DNA of 7,817 nucleotides from Marinilabilia sp. UBA5340. Its GTDB lineage: Bacteria > Bacteroidota > Bacteroidia > Bacteroidales > Marinilabiliaceae. Where the stretch lies: positions 1,546-9,362 of the forward strand of contig DHQK01000218.1 of the NCBI GenBank assembly GCA_002411085.1, written 5' to 3'. The notes under the pieces were generated by a model. That model had not been told where the DNA came from. It searched no databases and saw only the letters and a program-made list of their open reading frames with translations. Below are positions 1 to 5,334 of the stretch, piece by piece (the first letter of the stretch is position 1; each line of letters opens with the position of its first letter). Made by a program: the position numbers and the translations under genes.

Positions 1-2
1 TG

Positions 3-326
3 TTTAAACGTTTTAAACTCTCAAAAGTGGATGGTACATACATGAAAGAGCTGAACAAACTCTCAAAAGCAGATGTGTTGATTTTGGATGACTTCGGTCT
101 TCAATCCCTTGATAAACATGATCGTGAAACATTAATGGATATAATAGATGACCGCTATAACCAAAAAACAACAATCGTGTCATCGCAAATACCAGTATCA
201 ACTTGGTATGACATTATCGGGGAAGGAACAATCGCTGATGCAATACTCGACCGACTGGTTAACTCATCCCATCGAATCGATCTAAACGGGCCTTCTTTAA
301 GAAGAGGTATTTTGAAAGCAAAATAA
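3..326 (+). CDS. istB: IS21 transposition helper ATPase IstB (C-terminal part)
   Basis: IstB is the AAA+ helper ATPase that works with the IstA transposase in target selection for IS21 elements. The reading frame is open from the first bases of the window, so the gene begins upstream. About 107 codons are present, against about 250 in the family. Seen: a conserved block with the Walker B-type stretch VLILDDFGL preceded by KELNKLSKAD, then SSQIPVSTWYDIIGEGTIADAILDRL, shown here only to mark it as sensor 1 and arginine-region sequence (VSSQ, then ILDRL). The tail SHRIDLNGPSLRR is typical of IstB C-termini. The Walker A motif is upstream of the window. A GTG at 27 lies in frame but is internal, because family similarity continues upstream of it. 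The frame is intact through its TAA stop, so the copy may be functional. Confidence 0.9.
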   Translation, partial: FKRFKLSKVDGTYMKELNKLSKADVLILDDFGLQSLDKHDRETLMDIIDDRYNQKTTIVSSQIPVSTWYDIIGEGTIADAILDRLVNSSHRIDLNGPSLRRGILKAK

Positions 327-359
327 CATTTTTTTTGTACTATTGCACCATCTCTCAGA

Positions 360-405
360 CTGGCACATTTTGACCGAAATGCCTGGCACAGTCAGACCGA
401 AATAG
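360..405 (+). repeat. Two tandem 23-bp repeats at the IS21 end
   Basis: The copies lie at 360-382 and 383-405. They agree at 18 of 23 positions: both start CTGGCACA and share GACCGAAAT, with the differences in the middle and the last two bases. They directly abut each other. By analogy with other IS21-family members they are likely binding sites for the IstA transposase. Confidence 0.7.
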
Positions 406-412
406 CCACCCA

Positions 413-1180
413 GTTCTGGACTCAAAATACAGTAAGGAGTCAAGCCTTTCGAAAGGCCAAATAGAATTATATCGACGAACAGGGACAATCCCGGCAAAAA
501 AACAAATACAGATCGTTCTAAAAAAGTCATTAAAGAAAGTAAAGACTGTCCCTGAGTTTGAAAAACAACTTGCAGAATATGGGGTCTTAATTCAATATCA
601 TAAGAACAATCAGGAAAAAGTCTTCGGAATAAGCTTCGAGCTAAATGGCCAGCCTTTTAAAGGGTCGGCCCTTGGAAAAAGCTATTCATGGAAAAATATT
701 AATAACCAAATCCACCTTAATCATGAAAGAAATAGAGGAGGCAGCCAGGAAATCCACCGAGGAGAGGCGGCGAGTCTTGAACGAACAGGTAGAAAACCTT
801 CAGAAAACCAACGTGGCCAATATTCAGGAATTGAAAGAGGCATTAATGCCGATAGTAGCAAACTTTCAAAAACTAATTATGGCCCTAAGGCAGGAGTCAA
901 TAAATCTTCAGGAACAGCAGATAAAAGTTACCACGGGGATTCAAATGATGGAACAGCAAAAAGCTTTCCTGGACAGGAGAATATCAGATTTGAGAAAAAT
1001 GAGACTTCTTCTGAACATCAAGGTAATGGCATTGGCCATAATGATTGGTTTGATATCGGGGCTCGGAATCTTTCTCATCCTGTTTTATCGTCTAATTCCC
1101 TAAAAGATGAAGACGAAGAGCTACCAAAAAAGAAGAAAAAGAAAAAACGAAAGGGAAAGAATCCCGGAATCGGCATGTAA
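413..1180 (+). pseudogene. Relaxase (mobilization nuclease), C-terminal remnant cut by the IS21 end
   Basis: This is the C-terminal 255 codons or so of a plasmid/ICE relaxase, the enzyme that nicks oriT and leads DNA transfer. The frame is open from 374, inside the IS end, to the TAA at 1178-1180, and has no ATG, GTG or TTG usable as a start. Seen: KGQIELYRRTGTIPAKKQ, then VPEFEKQLAEYG and VFGISFELNG, then FKGSALGKSYSW near 657-692. The last is a signature I recognise from the region after the catalytic domain in MobP-like relaxases of Bacteroidota. Beyond about 710 the sequence becomes Ser/Asn/Gly-rich and probably disordered, ending in a Lys-rich tail (LPKKKKKKKRKGKNPGIGM). This low-complexity part coincides with the nested gene at 723-1103. 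The catalytic Tyr and the three-His motif are absent. They must lie beyond the IS element or have been lost, so no relaxase is made from this part alone. Confidence 0.8.
723..1103 (+). CDS. Nested coiled-coil protein with C-terminal membrane helix, overlapping the relaxase tail (MbeB/MobB-like role?)
   Basis: This 126-codon gene is read in a frame different from the relaxase that contains it. I chose ATG 723 because the translation turns into a charged helix there (MKEIEEAARKSTEERRR). The frame also offers an ATG at 645, but the extra 26 residues look like a shadow of the conserved relaxase block. Residues 1-98 are Glu/Gln/Lys/Arg-rich with hydrophobic spacing typical of a long helix or coiled coil, and there is no Cys or Pro except one Pro at 43. 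Residues 101-121 (VMALAIMIGLISGLGIFLILF) form one strong membrane segment, and only a few residues follow, so the helix anchors the C-terminus. Membrane-anchored accessory mobilization proteins encoded inside relaxase genes are known in ColE1 (mbeB, mbeD) and RSF1010 (mobB). I infer an analogous role, and I recognise no specific family. No strong ribosome site precedes it. Confidence 0.6.
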   Translation: MKEIEEAARKSTEERRRVLNEQVENLQKTNVANIQELKEALMPIVANFQKLIMALRQESINLQEQQIKVTTGIQMMEQQKAFLDRRISDLRKMRLLLNIKVMALAIMIGLISGLGIFLILFYRLIP

Positions 1181-1184
1181 AAAA

Positions 1185-1208
1185 AAAGGTGGACGCCCAT
1201 CCACCTTT
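1185..1208. terminator. Hairpin terminator-like structure after the relaxase remnant
   Basis: The arms AAAGGTGGA (1185-1193) and TCCACCTTT (1200-1208) are perfectly complementary, giving a 9-bp stem with a 6-base loop. It begins just after the relaxase stop at 1180. A run of nine A precedes it, so the leftward transcript would have a long U-run after the stem. The rightward transcript has only UUU. It could therefore act in both directions but looks stronger for leftward transcription. It separates the mobilization remnant from the replication operon. Confidence 0.6.
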
Positions 1209-1240
1209 CAACTAAAATATCTTCTAAATTATTTAGCCTT

Positions 1241-3931
1241 ATGAGTAACAAAGATAAATCATTTTTTAATGATTATCCACCTTCTGATGGAATAAATCTA
1301 ATCAATCAGAATCCGGAATTCCAGTTAAGAGTTATAAAGCACTTTTTTCCGCAAGTAACTACAGGAAAAAAGTTTAAGCTCCATAATGAAAAAACACCCA
1401 GCAGCACTCTTAAATTGGATAATGGAAAATACTGGATAAAAAATTTCGGTACTGGTCAAAAGGCTTTGGATTGGCTGAATATCGCAGAGGAACAGTTAGG
1501 GTGTGATACTCCGGACGCTTTAAAGTACGCCCTTAACAATATAGTTGGTGATTTCGTATCGCCCCGAAAGCCAACTGCATTAAAAAAGGACTTTAACAGC
1601 TTCGAGAAAAGGATATATGCAATAGAAAATAACTCGAAGAAGGATGCCGAAAACTATCTTGAGTCGAGAAATATTGATATAAAAAATCTGCCAGCTGGCT
1701 CTTTCCATCAATCAAACAATGCTGATGGAACTCCTAATAGCATCGCTTTTTTTGACAGCCAAAAACGGCTCATAAATGAAAGAAAACTTAACAGCGAGAA
1801 GGGGCAATACAAGAACACCGGACAACTATACAATTCTTTATACGATTGTCTTTTTAAGCCTGAAGAAGACTGGGTTTTTCTTGTAGAGGGATGTATTAAT
1901 TCATTATCTATTCCGGAACAATCAAGTCTGGCATTTTTTAGTGCGGACAATAACTTTTCTGACTACAGTAAACTTCAGCACTATCTAAAAGACAAGACTG
2001 TAGTTCTCGCATTCGATGGCGATGAAGCGGGAGAAAAAATCACTCAAAGGTTTTTAAATCTAATAGCCGACCACGATCTCACTGAAAAACCTGTTTTAAG
2101 GCTGCTCTTACCAAGAGACAAGGACTTAAACGATCTCCTTTCCTGTGGAAGCCTAAATACTTTTCTTGAAGATTCAAAAAATTACCAACAGCTGCATCCC
2201 GTTCTTCTTGAAAACTCAGAAGATGAAATCGCTGATTTTGAAGAAAAAGGATTTTTTAAACGCAATCATTGTTTTTGGGTGAAGACAACCAATAAGGGGA
2301 AATCTGTTGAGCGCTGCATCTCAAATTTTATAATGGATGTCCTTTACTTTTTTCCTGATGGGACGGATGATGCATCACGAATTTTTTATCTCCAAAACAA
2401 ATCCGGGAAAACAGAAATGGTATCAATTTCAGCGAAGGCTCTGAAGCTGCCTGATTTTAAAGCTGTCATAAGGTCGAAAGGGAATTTTTCATTCAGGGGG
2501 ACTGTCGAAGACCTGGATCGTATTCTGGAAGATATTTGTAAAGAAGAGCGAGAGGCAAAAGAGATATTAATCCTTGGATATCAACCAAAGCAAAATTTCG
2601 ATGCCTTTTCAAATGGTATTTTAACCAAAACCAGCTTTCATAAAATCAACAAATACGGGGTAGTTGAGTTGCCTCAGGGAGACTTTTATCTGCCGGCTTT
2701 TGCCAAAGTTAACAATCATTCGGAAGCATATCTTCAGGAAAAGAAATTTCTCTTCCGTAAGGGAAGCTTTTCCTTTGAGCAGTGGTGTGAATTATTTACG
2801 GATGCCTATGGCGAAATGGGAATGGTAGGGGTTATGTTTCTTTTATCAGCCTTGTTTAGAGATGAGATATTCCGAGAGCTGGAATTTTTCCCTTACCTGT
2901 TTCTATTTGGTGATGCCGGCGTTGGTAAAACGTCATTCTCTGAAATCCTTTTGGCATTACTTTACGAAAACTACAAAGGAATTTCCTTGGAGGGACAATC
3001 ATCTGCCAAAGCTATTGCCCGAAATGTGCATAAAATCAGGAATGGTTTGATTTATTTGAAAGAGTTTGACAACAATCTAAATAAAGGCATTCTGGGGATG
3101 CTGAAAACTGGTTATGAAGGTGTTGGATATTCAAGAGCTCAAACTACCAATGATAATAAAACTCACGACACTTTTTTCAATTCTGCAGTCATACTCGATG
3201 GAAACAGTATGCCGTCAGAAACTTCTGCATTACTGAGTAGAATGATTGTCTTAGACTTCCGAAAAAACTCCTTTTCTCAGAAACAAATTCAAGCCTATAA
3301 TAAACTAAAAGACGAAGCAGAGAATGGTTTTGGGAAAGTGGTAAAAGACATATTATCGAAAAGAGAGTATTTCATCAGGGAATTCAAAAGCAATTTGAAA
3401 CAGATTGAAATTCAACTGAAGACTAATAGTGAATACAGCAAATTATCAGAACGATCACTTAAACACTTGTCCTTATTTCTGGCAGTTTACGAGTCGTTAA
3501 ATCCTGTGCTCCGATTCCCTTTCTCCTATGATGAATTATTTAATTGCCTCGGAAATTTAATTGCCAACCAGGATACTGAAATAGTTGGGTTAAGCCGGGT
3601 CAATAAATTCTGGAACGAACTTGATTTCCTCAAATCTGACGGTCAAATAAAAAAGGGCGTTCATTATTCCTATGCCACCCGATCCGACGGACAAGAGTTT
3701 ATCGCTTTGAAGTTGGATTTATTGCACAGGCTGTATCTGAAAAATGCCTCCACTCATGATGGAGAAATTGCCAGAAAGAACGACCTCATTCGTCTTATTC
3801 AAAATGACCCGGCCTACATTCCATCCTGGATGAAACGCCGCAACCATAGTGTTACCGTAAACGGATTCGGAAGCGCTTATGCTTTTGACCCGCAAAAAAT
3901 CAATTTAAATCTGAACTTATGGGAAAAATAA
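1241..3931 (+). CDS. Primase-helicase fusion: degenerate zinc-finger region, Toprim, P-loop ATPase
   Basis: This 896-residue protein probably primes and unwinds DNA during replication of the element. Residues 44-90 align by eye with the DnaG CHC2 zinc-binding region (FKLHNEKTPSS, then YWIKNFGTGQKALDWL), but the usual Cys ligands are missing and only His48 remains. A Toprim domain covers about 205-305: Glu216 in FLVEG, Asp259 and Asp261 in AFDGDEAG, and acidic residues at 293-298. The middle part (330-520) I do not recognise. A helicase-like ATPase follows: Walker A GDAGVGKT at 557-564, a Walker B-like strand LIYLKEFD at 603-610, a sensor-like VILDGNSMP near 650-657, and a candidate arginine finger at Arg667. 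This is reminiscent of phage and plasmid primase-helicases. ATG 1241 is the first ATG of a long frame, with no clear Shine-Dalgarno sequence. The gene leads an operon and overlaps parA by 13 bp. It may be the replication protein, since no separate initiator is visible. Confidence 0.8.
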   Translation: MSNKDKSFFNDYPPSDGINLINQNPEFQLRVIKHFFPQVTTGKKFKLHNEKTPSSTLKLDNGKYWIKNFGTGQKALDWLNIAEEQLGCDTPDALKYALNNIVGDFVSPRKPTALKKDFNSFEKRIYAIENNSKKDAENYLESRNIDIKNLPAGSFHQSNNADGTPNSIAFFDSQKRLINERKLNSEKGQYKNTGQLYNSLYDCLFKPEEDWVFLVEGCINSLSIPEQSSLAFFSADNNFSDYSKLQHYLKDKTVVLAFDGDEAGEKITQRFLNLIADHDLTEKPVLRLLLPRDKDLNDLLSCGSLNTFLEDSKNYQQLHPVLLENSEDEIADFEEKGFFKRNHCFWVKTTNKGKSVERCISNFIMDVLYFFPDGTDDASRIFYLQNKSGKTEMVSISAKALKLPDFKAVIRSKGNFSFRGTVEDLDRILEDICKEEREAKEILILGYQPKQNFDAFSNGILTKTSFHKINKYGVVELPQGDFYLPAFAKVNNHSEAYLQEKKFLFRKGSFSFEQWCELFTDAYGEMGMVGVMFLLSALFRDEIFRELEFFPYLFLFGDAGVGKTSFSEILLALLYENYKGISLEGQSSAKAIARNVHKIRNGLIYLKEFDNNLNKGILGMLKTGYEGVGYSRAQTTNDNKTHDTFFNSAVILDGNSMPSETSALLSRMIVLDFRKNSFSQKQIQAYNKLKDEAENGFGKVVKDILSKREYFIREFKSNLKQIEIQLKTNSEYSKLSERSLKHLSLFLAVYESLNPVLRFPFSYDELFNCLGNLIANQDTEIVGLSRVNKFWNELDFLKSDGQIKKGVHYSYATRSDGQEFIALKLDLLHRLYLKNASTHDGEIARKNDLIRLIQNDPAYIPSWMKRRNHSVTVNGFGSAYAFDPQKINLNLNLWEK

Positions 3932-4662
3932 TCGCTTTCATCAATCAGAAAGGTGGGGTTGGAAAAACAACCACAACAGCATCTGTGGCGGCAGGCATGA
4001 CTCAATCAGGCTTAAAAACATTGACTATTGACCTGGATGCTCAGTGCAACTTGACAACTTCATTTGGCATTACTGACTTCAAGGTCAATACTTACAATAC
4101 ACTAAAAGGTCAAATTGAACTTGACCCTATCAAATTAGATGAACACTTCGCTATTCTCCCCTCTTCAGTTAATCTGAGTGCATTCGAATTGGAAATGTCT
4201 GCAGAGCCGGGGAAAGAATATCTGCTAAAGGAATTGTTGGAACCCATTTTGGATCAATATGACTACATTCTGCTGGATTGTTCCCCTAACCTGGGACTTG
4301 TGTCGATTAATGCTCTAACTGCAGCAGCCCTCTACATCATTCCGCTACTTCCCCACCACCTGAGTATTCAGGGATTAACCAAACTATTAGAAATAACTGA
4401 TAAAGTAAAAAAGAGACTTAATCCGAGCCTGGAAATGGGCGGAATTGTTTTAACGCAATACAACAAACGCAAAGTACTCCACCGGGATATTTCACAGGTA
4501 GTGCAAGAACATTTTGGCAACAAGCTCTTCAAAACGGTTATTCGGGAGAATATTTCCCTGGCGGAAGCTCCCAGTTCCGGAACGGACATTTTTCAGTACG
4601 CACCAAAGAGCAATGGTTCTGAAGATTACCTTAATCTGACCAAAGAAATTATCAATCTATAA
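3919..4662 (+). CDS. parA: ParA-family partition ATPase (short, Soj-like)
   Basis: This is a deviant Walker ATPase that segregates DNA by forming ATP-dependent gradients on the nucleoid, together with a centromere-binding partner. Its 247 residues start directly with the ATPase core and lack the N-terminal helix-turn-helix of type Ia ParA proteins. Seen: the deviant P-loop KGGVGKTT at 11-18, the A' box TIDLDAQCN with Asp40, the Walker B strand YILLDCSP with Asp120, and the late motif VIRENISLAEAPSSG at 207-221, common to Soj/ParA proteins. All key residues are present. It starts inside the end of the primase-helicase gene (13-bp overlap), so translation is probably coupled. The partner gene follows after 12 bp. 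Type Ib-like plasmid or ICE partition is the best fit, and a chromosomal Soj is unlikely in this setting. Confidence 0.92.
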   Translation: MGKIIAFINQKGGVGKTTTTASVAAGMTQSGLKTLTIDLDAQCNLTTSFGITDFKVNTYNTLKGQIELDPIKLDEHFAILPSSVNLSAFELEMSAEPGKEYLLKELLEPILDQYDYILLDCSPNLGLVSINALTAAALYIIPLLPHHLSIQGLTKLLEITDKVKKRLNPSLEMGGIVLTQYNKRKVLHRDISQVVQEHFGNKLFKTVIRENISLAEAPSSGTDIFQYAPKSNGSEDYLNLTKEIINL

Positions 4663-4674
4663 AAGACTATACTG

Positions 4675-4962
4675 ATGGCGAAAAAAGACTTCAAACAAGG
4701 GCTGGATTTCTTAATTCAGAACACGAAAGAAAACATTGAAAACCCAAAGATTACTGATAAAGAAAAAACAGAGGAATCCGGTTCACAAAAAGCGACTTAC
4801 TATTTTAACTCGAAGAACCTAAACACCATAAAAGGGATTGCCTGGTACGATCGAAAACCAATTGGTCAGGTAATTGACGAGGCACTTTCTCTCTATATCA
4901 AGAATTATCCTGACCCGGAAAAAGCAAAAAAGATTTTCCGGGACGAATCTGGAAAAACTTGA
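4675..4962 (+). CDS. Small ribbon-helix-helix-like protein, likely centromere-binding partner of ParA
   Basis: This 95-residue protein is encoded 12 bp after parA. The N-terminal 38 residues are charged and probably flexible (MAKKDFKQGLDFLIQNTKE). The C-terminal part has a beta strand KATYYFNSK followed by two helices (NLNTIKGIAWYDRK, then PIGQVIDEALSLYIKNY), the layout of the ribbon-helix-helix fold used by ParG/ParR-type and CopG-type DNA-binding proteins. In type Ib partition systems the small gene after parA encodes such an adaptor. Its flexible N-terminus stimulates the ATPase, and the fold binds short repeats in the centromere. The 9-bp repeat array that starts 20 bp past its stop is the obvious candidate target. 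The role rests on position and predicted secondary structure, because no single motif is diagnostic. Confidence 0.7.
   Translation: MAKKDFKQGLDFLIQNTKENIENPKITDKEKTEESGSQKATYYFNSKNLNTIKGIAWYDRKPIGQVIDEALSLYIKNYPDPEKAKKIFRDESGKT
4930..4960 (+). terminator. Weak possible terminator at the end of the partition operon
   Basis: The arms AAGATTTTCC (4930-4939) and GGAAAAACTT (4951-4960) pair with one A-A mismatch around an 11-base loop. A run of five T follows at 4968-4972. The stem is AT-rich and lies inside the last codons of the small gene, so this is tentative. Confidence 0.25.
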
Positions 4963-4982
4963 TTCAATTTTTGTACCTAATG

Positions 4983-5027
4983 CCATACTTGCCATAGTCA
5001 ACATATCTACCATAAGGGACATACCTA
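4983..5027 (+). repeat. Five tandem 9-bp repeats, candidate parS centromere
   Basis: Five units begin at 4983, 4992, 5001, 5010 and 5019, exactly 9 bp apart. Each starts with (A/C)CATA: CCATACTTG, CCATAGTCA, ACATATCTA, CCATAAGGG, ACATACCTA. The first five bases are conserved and the last four vary, as expected for a protein-binding core with spacers. Ribbon-helix-helix centromere proteins bind tandem short repeats of about this length. The array starts 20 bp after the ParA partner gene. Binding is inferred. Confidence 0.6.
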
Positions 5028-5080
5028 CCTTACAGCAATACTTCTCAAAATTATTTATATAAATATCTTCCACTTCTTAT

Positions 5081-5203
5081 TGTAAACCTGTAAACCTTTG
5101 TTTTAAGATTTTTAAAATTAGCATTATATAAGTTTACAGTTAGTTTACAGTGGTTTACAGGCAAATTGCTAATCATTGATTCTTTGAATGTTAATGGTTT
5201 ACA
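5081..5203. repeat. Six GTTTACA repeats in both orientations, iteron- or operator-like
   Basis: On the + strand TGTAAAC occurs at 5081-5087 and 5089-5095, within two adjoining copies of TGTAAACC. GTTTACA occurs at 5132-5138, 5143-5149, 5153-5159 and 5197-5203. The rightward copies are 11, 10 and 44 bp apart, close to whole turns of the helix, so a protein would bind them on one face. Between the two orientations lies a very AT-rich stretch (about 5097-5131). This fits an iteron-type origin with an unwinding element, or a regulator binding array. Nothing in the sequence decides between them. Confidence 0.6.
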
Positions 5204-5253
5204 TTTTTTTCTTTATCAGTTGTTTTCGAAGGCAATGATTCGTTTTGGGCATT

Positions 5254-5286
5254 ACCATATATTATGGTGTTGACATATTGTATGGT
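5254..5286. repeat. CCATA-motif cluster before the conjugation operon
   Basis: ACCATA at 5254-5259 and TATGGT at 5263-5268 form a perfect 6-bp inverted repeat with a 3-base centre. TATGGT recurs at 5281-5286. The starts 5254, 5263 and 5281 are spaced by 9 and 18 bp, the same pitch as the tandem array at 4983-5027, and the CCATA core is shared. It may be a secondary site for the same DNA-binding protein, overlapping the promoter region of the metallo-beta-lactamase gene. Confidence 0.45.
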
Positions 5287-5300
5287 AAAAACAATATTTT
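5270..5300 (+). promoter_or_regulatory. Possible promoter for the MBL and E2-E1 operon
   Basis: A perfect TTGACA box lies at 5270-5275. An AT-rich stretch 16-19 bp further on (CAATATTTT, 5292-5300) could supply a -10 element, which would put the transcript start shortly before the ATG at 5335. A Bacteroidota-type TAnnTTTG box is not exactly present; the nearest is TATTTTTTTTG at 5295-5304, whose spacing is wrong. The TTGACA box sits between two TATGGT motifs, so a protein bound to them could block transcription. Confidence 0.3.
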
Positions 5301-5334
5301 TTTGTAAGTTTATTATTTTCAAAATGCATAAGAG

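Larger units (their letters stand above)
1..412 (+). mobile_element. Right-hand end of an IS21-family insertion sequence (partial)
   Basis: This is the 3' part of an IS21-like element: the end of istB followed by an 86-bp non-coding end. Seen: the istB-like frame stops at 326. Two 23-bp direct repeats lie at 360-382 and 383-405, and the sequence then reads CCACCCA. IS21-family ends typically carry several internal repeats that act as transposase binding sites and finish in CA-3', so I place the outer boundary at about 412 (read inward, the end starts TGGGTGGCTATTTCGG). Immediately beyond it the sequence becomes relaxase coding DNA with no start codon, which fits insertion into, or deletion up to, that gene. 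The istA transposase and the left end are outside the window. The boundary could be off by a few bases. Confidence 0.75.
4963..5334. other. Gene-free regulatory and partition/origin candidate region
   Basis: I see no credible gene in these 372 bases. Open frames here are short and only read across the repeats or continue out of the partner gene on other frames. The region is strongly AT-rich and holds three groups of short repeats: a 9-bp-pitch CATA array at its left (4983-5027), a two-orientation GTTTACA cluster in the middle (5081-5203), and a CCATA cluster around a TTGACA box at its right (5254-5286), just before the conjugation operon. It therefore probably combines a centromere, possibly an origin, and the promoter for the downstream cargo genes. 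Confidence 0.6.

Noticed and set aside
3..18. Palindromic GTTTAAAC-like sequence at the window start
   Set aside because: It lies in istB codons (Phe-Lys-Arg-Phe-Lys) and is explained by coding sequence.
297..530. Open frame on the - strand across the IS end and relaxase remnant
   Set aside because: It spans the IS/relaxase junction, shows no recognisable features, and lies opposite better-supported coding DNA.
645..722. Upstream extension of the nested gene to the ATG at 645
   Set aside because: The extra 26 residues overlap the conserved relaxase block (FKGSALGKSYSW) and do not look like part of the helical protein, so ATG 723 is the better start, though 645 cannot be excluded.
2862..3050. 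Alternative-frame ORF inside the primase-helicase gene
   Set aside because: It lies over the Walker A region of the ATPase, which is clearly the coding frame, and has no features of its own.
4819..5073. Open frames on both strands overlapping the partner gene and the 9-bp array
   Set aside because: They read through the repeat array and the end of a better-supported gene, with no family-like sequence.
4983..5203. CRISPR array
   Set aside because: The repeat units are only 7-9 bp and there are no spacers of regular 30-40 bp length.
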